8,938 bases of DNA from Rhodospirillaceae bacterium (GTDB lineage Bacteria > Pseudomonadota > Alphaproteobacteria > Rhodospirillales > Magnetovibrionaceae): assembly GCA_029881835.1 (NCBI GenBank), contig JAOULV010000041.1:1-8938 (forward strand). Reading direction: 5' to 3'. Positions 1 through 6,417 of this stretch are shown piece by piece. A program made the translations under genes and the position numbers. The stretch's first letter is position 1; every line of letters starts with the position of its first letter. The notes under the pieces were generated by a model that made no database searches, had not been told where the DNA came from, and saw nothing but the letters and a program-made list of their open reading frames with translations.

Positions 1-1240
1 CGCTGGGTGCGGTCGGGGTCAACAAAACATCAACCTTGGCAAATGCTTTTTTGAAATCTTCCGCAATTAACGTGCGAACCCTTTGTGCTTTTAGGTAATA
101 AGCATCGTAATAACCAGCCGATAAAACGTAAGTGCCAATAAGAATGCGGCGCTTGACCTCGGCCCCGAAGCCCTCACCCCGGGTGTTCATATACATATCA
201 TCAAGGCTTTCACCCGGCACCCTAAGGCCAAAACGCACACCGTCATAACGCGCAAGGTTGGCCGATGCTTCGGCGGGTGCGACAATATAATATGTCGGCA
301 ATGCGTATTTGGTGGTGGGAAGCGATACATCAATAATTTCCGCACCGGCTGATTTAAGCCATTCGATGCCCTTGTCCCAGATGGCAATAATTTCTGGGTC
401 CATACCGTCAATCCGGTATTCGCTCGGCACGCCGACTTTCAGGCCACGGATATCACCCGTTAATGCGCTTTCGAAATCGGGCAATTTCATATCGGCAGAG
501 GTTGAATCCTTGGCGTCATGTCCGGCCATGGCTTGCAACATAATGGCGCTATCGCGCACGGTTTTGGTCATGGGGCCTGCTTGATCAAGGCTGGAAGCAA
601 AAGCAACGGTGCCCCAACGCGAACAACGCCCATAAGTGGGCTTAAGGCCGACAATGCCGGTAAAGCTCGCCGGTTGGCGAATTGATCCACCGGTATCGGT
701 TCCGGTTGCGGCCATGGCAATGCCTGACGCAACGGCTGCGGCCGAACCACCGGACGAACCACCCGGGACCAAATCTTTACCGGCGTTTTTTCCGCTTGAT
801 GCTTTCCACGGGTTTTTGACGTTACCGTAATAAGACGTAATGTTGGCCGAACCCATGGCGAATTCATCCAAGTTTGTTTTGCCCAACATCACCGCGCCGC
901 TTGCGCGCAAGTTTGCCGAAACGGTTGATTCATAGGCCGGGGTAAAGCCATCCAGAATATGGCTGGCCGCGGTTGTAAGCACGCCTTCGGTGGCAAATAA
1001 ATCTTTAATAGCAACGGGAATGCCGTCCATTGCGCTTAGCGGTTTGCCATTACCAAAACGAACATCGGCTTCACGCGCACGTTCAAGTGCTATTTCCGGT
1101 GTTTCGGTAATGAACGCGTTTAAATCACGCGAAGCTTCCATGGCCACAATGTGGGCCTCGGCTAATTCGCTGGCGGAAAATTCTTTTTTATTAAGGCCGT
1201 CACGGGCCTCAGCTATTGTAAGGGATGTTAATTCGGTCAT
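1..1240 (-). CDS. gatA: GatA, amidase subunit A of Asp/Glu-tRNA amidotransferase (partial, C-terminus off the left edge)
   Basis: Hydrolyses glutamine and passes the ammonia to GatB, which amidates Glu-tRNA(Gln) and/or Asp-tRNA(Asn) in the cytoplasm. The frame is open from the ATG at 1240 to the window edge, giving 413 residues of a family usually about 480-495 long, so roughly the last 75-80 are missing. The amidase-signature Ser-cisSer-Lys triad is complete: Lys79 in PVAIKD, Ser162 in PGGSSGGSAAA and Ser186 in DTGGSIRQP; the 24-residue spacing between the serines is the family norm. Residues 142-157 form a longer loop before GGSSGG than in Firmicutes GatA, a feature I associate with alphaproteobacteria. 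The start follows the gatC stop by 17 bp, with AAGGT at 1244-1248 (minus strand) as ribosome binding site, so the two subunits are almost certainly co-transcribed. gatB is not in the window and may lie beyond the left edge. Identity is very secure. Confidence 0.97.
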   Translation of the reverse strand, partial: MTELTSLTIAEARDGLNKKEFSASELAEAHIVAMEASRDLNAFITETPEIALERAREADVRFGNGKPLSAMDGIPVAIKDLFATEGVLTTAASHILDGFTPAYESTVSANLRASGAVMLGKTNLDEFAMGSANITSYYGNVKNPWKASSGKNAGKDLVPGGSSGGSAAAVASGIAMAATGTDTGGSIRQPASFTGIVGLKPTYGRCSRWGTVAFASSLDQAGPMTKTVRDSAIMLQAMAGHDAKDSTSADMKLPDFESALTGDIRGLKVGVPSEYRIDGMDPEIIAIWDKGIEWLKSAGAEIIDVSLPTTKYALPTYYIVAPAEASANLARYDGVRFGLRVPGESLDDMYMNTRGEGFGAEVKRRILIGTYVLSAGYYDAYYLKAQRVRTLIAEDFKKAFAKVDVLLTPTAPS

Positions 1241-1257
1241 TTTACCTTGGCCTTCCC

Positions 1258-1545
1258 CTATTCAACAACTTTGGGGACGGCAAAAAATCCGTCTTCGCCA
1301 TCAGGCGCATTTTTTAAAACGCTATCGCGGCAATTGCCATCTGTTACCGCATCTTTGCGCATGGGTAGCGTCATGGCGGCAACCGATGCCATGGGTTCAA
1401 CCCCGTTGGTGTCCAGTTCGGAAAGCTGCTCAATCCAATCCATGATACCGGAAATTTCACCTGCCAGCGGGTCAAGCTGGGAATCCTCAACGCGGATTCT
1501 GGCCAGATAGGCTATTTTTTTAACTGTTTCCCTATCGATTGACAT
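1258..1545 (-). CDS. gatC: GatC, small subunit C of Asp/Glu-tRNA amidotransferase
   Basis: Small subunit that wraps around GatA and GatB and stabilises the tRNA-dependent amidotransferase. The 95-residue length is typical. The N-terminus (MSIDRETVKKIAYLARI) matches the usual opening helix that carries a 'V..iA.LArl' pattern, the middle holds the 'MDWIEQLSELDTNGVEP' helix and turn, and the C-terminus has the diagnostic RKDAVTDG, VLKNAPDGEDGFFAVPKV run near residues 63-93. The ATG at 1545 is the only sensible start; the upstream ribosome binding site is weak (AGGTAAG about 5 bases before it on the minus strand). It is the first gene of gatCA and lies 106 bp after the SH3-domain gene, so gatCA may have its own promoter or be read through from that gene. 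I see no convincing promoter hexamers in the gap. Confidence 0.96.
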   Translation of the reverse strand: MSIDRETVKKIAYLARIRVEDSQLDPLAGEISGIMDWIEQLSELDTNGVEPMASVAAMTLPMRKDAVTDGNCRDSVLKNAPDGEDGFFAVPKVVE

Positions 1546-1651
1546 TCGTTCTTACCTAGTTCTTTTTTTAAGGTCTGTTTGGGCGCGGAAAGTACCACCA
1601 CCAAGCCAATGGGGCAAGCCCAAGCGCAGGGGGGGCCTTAAAATATGGCGA
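1546..1651. other. Spacer between the SH3-protein gene and gatC
   Basis: This 106-bp stretch has no credible ORF. It holds a run of seven G at 1629-1635, an A/T-rich flank on each side, and a short GC-rich inverted repeat (GGGC-AA-GCCC around 1612-1621) whose two-base loop is too tight to fold as written. No T-run follows a stable hairpin in the minus-strand direction, so I do not call a Rho-independent terminator. It presumably carries the 5' leader of gatCA, but no promoter can be assigned by eye. Confidence 0.4.
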
Positions 1652-2575
1652 TTAATTAGCGGATTTGGAAAAAAGGCTTTCCCATGCCGGGGCCGTCCAG
1701 GTTGAAACCGAAATCTTGATTGCCTCAATAATTGCTTCTTGCAAATTTTTTACCCTTATTTTTGCAATTTTTGGGGGAACTGCAAATTTGGGGATGGTGT
1801 GGCCGTCAAACCGCAACTCGCCCGTGGTCGGGTTATAAAGAAAATTAGTGGTCAGATATTCTTCCAGTCCATCACCGATTGAGCGCACATCCATGGCTAT
1901 TTGGTGATAACTATTTTTTACCGCGGCTTCGGTCAAAAACATGTGGGAATAAAAAACAACCCTTCCGCCCTCGCCGGCGCAACGAAAACGTATTTCATAA
2001 TCAGACGTATCAAATTCGCCGCCTTCGACGGTGGTTTTTCCTTCAAAGCGCAGGCGGTATTCACACGCGATGTTGTTTTGCATAATTACCCCGCGGGTTT
2101 CTTCAATCAAGGTTCCATCCACCACTGGAACAAGCACGCCTGAATAAATAAAACCTATCGGTTCTTTATCTTCGCGCGCGACAGCAAACCAGTCTTTACC
2201 TTCGATTTGTCCAATTCTTTGCAGGTAATCACCCTGCTTTACGCTACCAACAACATCAAATTCTGTTCCCGGTCCTTTGCGTACATTTGCGTCTGCATTA
2301 ACGGCGTAGGTTCCACCCTTAGGGATTATTTCAAAACCCATAACCGAAATTGTTTTTTCAATTATCTCGGGCGATGCCTCGGGGTCGGCGCTGGGTGGCG
2401 CGACCGTGGTAATTTCGCCTTCGACTGCTTCATCCGGTCTTTGCCCCGGTTCGGTAGCGCTTGTTTGGGCATGGGCCGGTGCCGGACCCGGAACAAGCCG
2501 ACTTGAACCGGAAAAAACAAAAACCGCCGCCAGCAATGCGACCGGAATATATATATTTTTTGCATTCATGTTCAT
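1652..2575 (-). CDS. Secreted SH3-domain protein of unknown function
   Basis: A 307-residue protein that I cannot assign to a characterised family. The N-terminus looks like a Sec signal peptide: Lys6, a hydrophobic stretch at about 9-22, then a Pro/Ala-rich segment ending in AHA-Q, giving a likely signal peptidase I site after Ala36. Residues 37-75 are polar, Pro/Glu-rich and probably disordered. Residues 88-150 match a bacterial SH3 (SH3b) domain, with the hallmark NVRKGPGTEFDVVGSV, then GD..QRIGQIEGKDWFAV and GFIYSG. The rest (about 155-307) is an apparently novel beta-rich domain with two cysteines, Cys171 and Cys199, that could pair in the periplasm, and a C-terminal amphipathic segment. 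SH3b domains usually bind cell-wall peptides, so an envelope role is inferred, not shown. The start at 2575 gives MNMN; the Met at 2569 is an equal alternative and neither has a good ribosome binding site. It is divergent from ruvX and precedes gatC. Confidence 0.85.
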   Translation of the reverse strand: MNMNAKNIYIPVALLAAVFVFSGSSRLVPGPAPAHAQTSATEPGQRPDEAVEGEITTVAPPSADPEASPEIIEKTISVMGFEIIPKGGTYAVNADANVRKGPGTEFDVVGSVKQGDYLQRIGQIEGKDWFAVAREDKEPIGFIYSGVLVPVVDGTLIEETRGVIMQNNIACEYRLRFEGKTTVEGGEFDTSDYEIRFRCAGEGGRVVFYSHMFLTEAAVKNSYHQIAMDVRSIGDGLEEYLTTNFLYNPTTGELRFDGHTIPKFAVPPKIAKIRVKNLQEAIIEAIKISVSTWTAPAWESLFSKSAN

Positions 2576-2618
2576 TGCGCTATTTCAGTTGAGCAGTATT
2601 AAGATTATAAGTCTAATC
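2576..2618. promoter_or_regulatory. Divergent spacer with a possible shared promoter for the SH3 gene and ruvX
   Basis: Only 43 bp separate the two divergent starts. On the minus strand a perfect TATAAT lies at 2609-2604, with a poor -35 (TTCCAT, 18 bp upstream, inside the ruvX 5' end); it would start RNA near 2597 and leave a leader of about 22 nt before the SH3 gene. The core TTATAA (2605-2610) is self-complementary, so the plus strand reads TATAAG at 2606-2611, which would start RNA near 2618, at the first ruvX ATG. A -35 on the plus strand is weak (TTTCAG at 2583-2588, 17-bp spacing). This is by-eye promoter matching. Confidence 0.35.
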
Positions 2619-3104
2619 ATGGCTGTAATGGAACTTAACAAAATGAAGGCCGCGCTGCAAAACGATCAGCGCCTGCTGGGGCTTGACCTTGGCAGTAAAA
2701 CCATTGGTTTGGCAATGTCCGATACATCCCGAACCATCGCCAGCCCGTTTGAGACGCTAAACCATACCAAATTCACCAATGATGCCCTGCGCATAAAACA
2801 GATAGTTGATGAATTCAACATTGGTGGCATTGTCATCGGCTTGCCCGTAAGCATGGATGGCAGCGAAGGCCCGCGCTGCCAATCAGCCCGCACCTTTGCA
2901 ATCAATCTTTTGGAAAAATTTGAAATAATGATTTCGTTCTGGGATGAACGGCTTTCAACATCAGCAATTCAACGCATGTTGGTTGATGACGTTGACATGA
3001 CCCGCAAACGCAGAAGCGAAGTGGTTGACAAGCTTGCCGCCACCTACATTTTACAAGGCGCGCTTGACGCAACCGTTCGGGCAGAAAGCGCTAAAACCAA
3101 ATGA
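2619..3104 (+). CDS. ruvX: RuvX/YqgF, RNase H-fold putative pre-16S rRNA nuclease or Holliday junction resolvase
   Basis: Member of the YqgF/RuvX family, an RNase H-like nuclease linked to 16S rRNA 5'-end maturation in E. coli and to Holliday junction resolution in some bacteria. With the start at 2619 it has 161 residues, close to the usual 140-160. The motifs are all present: first strand LGLDLGSKTIGLAMSD with Asp23, the VIGLPVSMDGSEGPR loop (73-86), WDERLST with Asp109/Glu110, and VDKLAATYILQ with Asp137, giving the acidic active-site set. The frame stays open upstream to 2406, but that part lies antisense to the SH3 gene and adds no family sequence. In-frame ATGs at 2619, 2628 and 2643 are all possible; 2643 (153 residues) starts closest to the conserved core and has GGA about 10 bases upstream, while 2619 would be nearly leaderless from the predicted promoter. 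The next gene begins 13 bp downstream. Confidence 0.93.
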   Translation: MAVMELNKMKAALQNDQRLLGLDLGSKTIGLAMSDTSRTIASPFETLNHTKFTNDALRIKQIVDEFNIGGIVIGLPVSMDGSEGPRCQSARTFAINLLEKFEIMISFWDERLSTSAIQRMLVDDVDMTRKRRSEVVDKLAATYILQGALDATVRAESAKTK

Positions 3105-3117
3105 ATGGGCAATATAA

Positions 3118-4038
3118 ATGAACGCCATCATTCAGGCACTGCTTCCGGTTTTCATTCTAATTGTCATCGGTTTCGCAATTAAGCGTTATAAGCTGGTGGA
3201 TGATGGGCTGTGGGCCCCCGCCGAACGGATTACCTATTATGTATTTTTCCCCTCGCTGGTAATCGGTAGCGCGGTTCGGGCGGATTTAGGCGGGGCCGAT
3301 GTATGGCCGATGGGGTTTTCACTTTTTTCCGCAACATTTATTGTTGCCATGGTTGCGCTGGCAATGCGCAAGCGGCTGGAAATTAGCGACAGATCGTTCA
3401 CTTCTTTTTTTCAAGGAACATTTCGTCCCAATACCTATGTCGGTATTGCGGTTGCTTTTGTTTTATGGGGGGAAATCGGTGTCGGCTTAATGGCAATTTC
3501 TATTTTGGCGGTGGTACCGTTGGCCAATCTTTTGGCCGTTAGCGTAATGGTCAGATATGGCGACAGCCATGATGGTGCACGCACGCCCATGGCCGCATTT
3601 ATTGCGGTTGCAAAAAACCCGTTGATCATTGGATGTGTTATCGGTTTTGGCATGAACGGACTTGGTCTTGTTTTGCCGCCGGTGATTGAACCGCTGTTGG
3701 ATATTTTGGGCCGGGCCGCCCTGCCCGTTGCTCTGCTGGCGGTTGGTGCCGGGTTGGAATTTAGCGCGCTTAAACAAAATGCCTCGGTCTCAATCCAGAC
3801 AACGGCGATTAAGCTTGTGGTTTTGCCCGCGCTTACCTGGGTGATTGCCGGGACAATGGGGGTTGAGGGAATATCATTTGTAGCGATGATAATGTTTGCA
3901 TCGCTTTCCGGCTCTGCCTCATCTTATGTTTTGGTCCGTGAAATGGGTGGCGATGGCCCATTGATGGCAGGCATAATCACCGCCACCACCATCGGCGCCA
4001 TATTAACCATGCCGCTTTGGATGTGGTTTGCCGGCTGA
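3118..4038 (+). CDS. AEC (auxin efflux carrier) family transporter
   Basis: A 306-residue inner-membrane protein, the usual length for bacterial AEC permeases, a family that exports or exchanges organic anions such as malate or malonate; the substrate here is unknown. The protein is almost entirely hydrophobic helices: about 3-20, 37-53, 64-83, 106-118, 121-144, 164-186, 196-213, 228-247, 251-273 and 281-304, consistent with the two five-helix repeats of the family. Recognisable family sequence includes the N-terminal LLPVFILIVIGFAIKR, QGTFRPNTYVGIA (99-111) after the cytoplasmic loop, LGRAALPVALLAVGAGL (197-213) at the start of the last helical bundle, and the C-terminal GP.MAGIITATT segment. 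It starts 13 bp after ruvX with a weak ribosome binding site (GGGC), so translational coupling to ruvX is likely. It is the only transporter in the block; no functional link to pyrimidine synthesis can be read from the sequence. Confidence 0.9.
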   Translation: MNAIIQALLPVFILIVIGFAIKRYKLVDDGLWAPAERITYYVFFPSLVIGSAVRADLGGADVWPMGFSLFSATFIVAMVALAMRKRLEISDRSFTSFFQGTFRPNTYVGIAVAFVLWGEIGVGLMAISILAVVPLANLLAVSVMVRYGDSHDGARTPMAAFIAVAKNPLIIGCVIGFGMNGLGLVLPPVIEPLLDILGRAALPVALLAVGAGLEFSALKQNASVSIQTTAIKLVVLPALTWVIAGTMGVEGISFVAMIMFASLSGSASSYVLVREMGGDGPLMAGIITATTIGAILTMPLWMWFAG

Positions 4039-4120
4039 TTTTATGCTGATTTCTGGGCTTTTAACGCATTGTTTCTAAGTGCTTGCGAAAAAAACCCTGT
4101 TAGGTGTATTGTGCGCCCTG
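4039..4120 (+). promoter_or_regulatory. Leader region upstream of pyrB
   Basis: This 82-bp gap is the largest in the plus-strand block and could hold a promoter for pyrB and the genes after it. A candidate is TTGCGA (4083-4088), 16-bp spacing, TGTATT (4105-4110), which would start RNA only a few bases before the ATG at 4121. I see no attenuator hairpin with a T-run and no PyrR-type binding loop. A GTG at 4079 is in frame with pyrB and extends it by 14 residues with no clear ribosome binding site. The promoter match is weak. Confidence 0.25.
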
Positions 4121-5083
4121 ATGAACGACGGAGCTTTCGATTTTACTGCTTATCCGCATCGCCATCTACTTGGCATCGAAGGACTTTCACCCGTTGCACT
4201 TTCCCTCATACTTGACCGCGCCGACAGCTTTGTTGAGCTGAACCGTCGCCATGAAAACAAACTAAGCACCCTTACCGGGCGCACGGTCATGAACCTGTTT
4301 TTCGAAGACAGCACCCGCACCCGCACCTCGTTTGAGCTGGCGGGTAAGCGCCTTGGTGCTGATGTCATAAATATGTCGGTTTCGACCAGTTCCATCAAAA
4401 AAGGTGAAACGGTGGTTGATACCGCCATGACCCTAAACGCCATGCACCCCGACGTGTTGGTGGTGCGCCACAGTGATGCCGGTGCGGTAAAACTGTTGGC
4501 GGAAAAAGTAAACTGCGCGGTTATCAACGCAGGTGACGGCAGACACGAACACCCAACCCAGGCATTGTTAGATGCCCTTACCATTCGCCGGCGCAAGGGG
4601 CGCATAGAAGGTTTACAGGTTGCCATATGCGGCGACATTTTGCATTCCCGCGTTGCACGTTCCAACATTCATCTGCTTAACGCCATGGGTGCCAGGGTTA
4701 GATTGATTGCGCCAAAAACACTTATCCCGGCAGATGTCGAACGTTTGGGCGTTGAAGTTTTTTACGAAATGGAAGCAGGCCTTAAAGATTGCGACATTGT
4801 CATGATGTTGCGCCTACAGACCGAACGAATGCACGGAAGCTTCTTCCCGTCGGTTAGGGAATACTTTCACTTTTTCGGGCTTGATTACGAAAAGCTAGAA
4901 AAAGCCAAGCCCGATGCGCTTATCATGCACCCAGGCCCAATGAACCGTGGCGTCGAAATCGCATCCGACGTGGCTGACGATATCGGGCGTAGCGCAATTC
5001 GTGAACAGGTGGAAATGGGTGTGGCGGTCAGAATGGCCTGCCTTGAAGTCCTGTGTGCAAATCTTGGAATTGAGGGGGTTTAA
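4121..5083 (+). CDS. pyrB: PyrB, aspartate carbamoyltransferase catalytic subunit
   Basis: Condenses carbamoyl phosphate with aspartate to give N-carbamoyl-aspartate, the committed step of pyrimidine synthesis, in the cytoplasm. From the ATG at 4121 it has 320 residues. The carbamoyl-phosphate loop FFEDSTRTRTSFE (60-72), the SIKKGET loop with Lys94 (91-97), VVRHSDAGA (114-122), GDGRHEHPTQALLD (138-151), RLQTER (231-236) and HPGPMNRGVEI (270-280) are all intact, so the enzyme should be active. The sequence around these motifs resembles, from memory, the Pseudomonas-type PyrB that assembles with an inactive dihydroorotase partner. A GTG at 4079 gives a 334-residue form; I prefer the ATG because the extra 14 residues look unlike family sequence and the ATG form already has a normal N-terminus before HRHLLGIEGLS. 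The dihydroorotase-like gene follows after only 5 bp. No pyrI regulatory subunit is present. Confidence 0.96.
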   Translation: MNDGAFDFTAYPHRHLLGIEGLSPVALSLILDRADSFVELNRRHENKLSTLTGRTVMNLFFEDSTRTRTSFELAGKRLGADVINMSVSTSSIKKGETVVDTAMTLNAMHPDVLVVRHSDAGAVKLLAEKVNCAVINAGDGRHEHPTQALLDALTIRRRKGRIEGLQVAICGDILHSRVARSNIHLLNAMGARVRLIAPKTLIPADVERLGVEVFYEMEAGLKDCDIVMMLRLQTERMHGSFFPSVREYFHFFGLDYEKLEKAKPDALIMHPGPMNRGVEIASDVADDIGRSAIREQVEMGVAVRMACLEVLCANLGIEGV

Positions 5084-5088
5084 AAACT

Positions 5089-6405
5089 ATGGGCACAAAA
5101 CCAACCCCCACAGAAAACGCCAAAGAAGTACTGGGCCGTAGCGCATTTGTAAATGCCCGCCTGCTCGATCCGGCAACGGGGTTAGATGCCATGGGCGGCG
5201 TCCTGACCGATGGCGAGGTAATTTCAGATTTCGGCCCGCAAATGTTTACAGATAGCGTTCCCGAAGATGCCAAGGTAATTGACTGCAAAGGTAAATGTCT
5301 TGCCCCCGGTCTGGTTGATATGCGCATAGCCATGTCTGGTTCCGATTTTACCACCACCGGCAAGGCCGCCGTTGCGGGCGGAATAACCACAGCCGTATGC
5401 CTGCCCAACACCAACCCGGTAATAGATGATGGCTCGGTGGTGGAATTCGTGGCCCGCGCCGCACGCAAAGCAGGTTTGGTAAAGGTTTACCCTTATGGCG
5501 CCATAACCAAGGGCCTTGAAGGTGTTGAGATTTCGGAAATGGGACTGCTGGCCGAATTCGGCGCGGTAGCCTTTAGCGATGGCAACACCGCCATACGCGA
5601 CGCCCAAACCATGCGCCAAGTTCTTTTGTATGCATCTACTTTTGGCCTAATGATAATGGAGCACCCCGAAGACCCCAGTCTGGCCAAAGGCGGCGCCATG
5701 AACGAGGGCGAGACCGCAACCAGATTAGGCCTTCCCGCCATACCGAAACTTGCCGAAGTTTTGATAATTGAACGCGACCTACGCTTGGCCCGCGATACCG
5801 GTGGGCGCTTACACTTTTCCCATGTTTCAACCAAAGAAAGCATAGAGGCAATTCGCCAAGCCAAGATGGATGGCATGAGCGTAACCTGCGATACCGCACC
5901 GCCTTATTTCTCGCTCAACGAAGGGGCAATTGGCGATTATCGCACATTCGCCAAACTTTCACCCCCACTGCGCAGCGAAGAAGACAGGGTTGCGGTTATT
6001 GAAGGAATAAAAGACGGCACCATTGACGCCATTGCATCGGACCACACACCACGCCACGAAGATGAAAAACGCCTACCCTTCGCCCAGGCCGCAACCGGTG
6101 GGGTCGGCATGGAAACATTGCTGGCAATAACGCTGGAACTGGTTCACAACGGGCACATAAGCCTGATTGAGGCTCTTTCCATGGTTAGCTCGGGCCCGGC
6201 TGATCTTTTGGGGCTAAATGCCGGGCGCTTGAAAAAAGGTGCGCCGGCTGATTTGGTATTATTTGATGTCGATAAGGGCTGGAAAGTGGATGGGGATCAA
6301 TTGCATTCCAAAGCCAAGAACACACCGTTTGATGAACGCCCGGTTCAAGGGCGGGTCTTGCGAACCGTAATAGACGGGCGCACAGTGTTCGAACTGAACA
6401 GTTGA
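5089..6405 (+). CDS. pyrC: Dihydroorotase-family protein (class I PyrC-like) lacking the HxH metal motif; probable PyrX/PyrC' type
   Basis: A 438-residue cyclic-amidohydrolase fold, normal length for class I dihydroorotase, the enzyme that closes carbamoyl-aspartate to dihydroorotate. The family frame is clear: APGLVDM (72-78), AGGITTAVCLPNTNPVIDD (96-114), AFSDGN with Asp164, MEHPEDP with His192, HFSHVST with His245, DAIASDHTP with Asp318, and a C-terminal GAPADLVLFD. But HxH, which should follow VDM, reads R79-I-A81; the LREPG substrate loop is gone and about six residues are deleted before the AAVAGG helix; TPHH is APPY (270-273), and the histidine of DHAPH is Arg322. The binuclear metal site is therefore unlikely to form normally. 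Pseudomonas PyrC' (PyrX) is such an inactive homologue, needed for PyrB assembly; the position 5 bp after pyrB fits this. A GAGGGGG ribosome binding site at 5072-5078 sits inside the pyrB 3' end and supports the ATG at 5089. A divergent active enzyme is not excluded. Confidence 0.9.
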   Translation: MGTKPTPTENAKEVLGRSAFVNARLLDPATGLDAMGGVLTDGEVISDFGPQMFTDSVPEDAKVIDCKGKCLAPGLVDMRIAMSGSDFTTTGKAAVAGGITTAVCLPNTNPVIDDGSVVEFVARAARKAGLVKVYPYGAITKGLEGVEISEMGLLAEFGAVAFSDGNTAIRDAQTMRQVLLYASTFGLMIMEHPEDPSLAKGGAMNEGETATRLGLPAIPKLAEVLIIERDLRLARDTGGRLHFSHVSTKESIEAIRQAKMDGMSVTCDTAPPYFSLNEGAIGDYRTFAKLSPPLRSEEDRVAVIEGIKDGTIDAIASDHTPRHEDEKRLPFAQAATGGVGMETLLAITLELVHNGHISLIEALSMVSSGPADLLGLNAGRLKKGAPADLVLFDVDKGWKVDGDQLHSKAKNTPFDERPVQGRVLRTVIDGRTVFELNS

Positions 6406-6417
6406 GAACTTAAAACA

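Noticed and set aside
990..1445. Plus-strand ORF of 151 codons across gatA and gatC
   Set aside because: It is antisense to two certain genes, crosses their boundary, and its translation has no recognisable motif.
1605..1640. GC-rich inverted repeats and G7 run as a terminator for the SH3 gene
   Set aside because: The best repeat has only a two-base loop and no T-run follows in the transcription direction. The G7 run is noncoding and could also be a sequencing length error.
2406..2618. Plus-strand extension of ruvX upstream of 2619
   Set aside because: The frame is open, but the extra 71 residues are antisense to the signal-peptide region of the SH3 gene, resemble no family sequence, and would make RuvX far longer than normal.
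4150..4668. Minus-strand ORF of 172 codons
   Set aside because: Antisense shadow of pyrB, whose motifs are intact on the plus strand; the product is Ser/Arg-rich and has no family features.
5310..5400. Frameshift or sequencing error as the cause of the missing HxH in the pyrC-like gene
   Set aside because: The reading frame is continuous through conserved sequence on both sides (APGLVDM and AGGITT.VCLPNTNP), and other active-site residues far away are also changed, so a local error does not explain the loss.
5028..5899. Several overlapping minus-strand ORFs of 87-146 codons
   Set aside because: Antisense shadows of the pyrB end and the dihydroorotase-like gene; they overlap each other and lack credible products.
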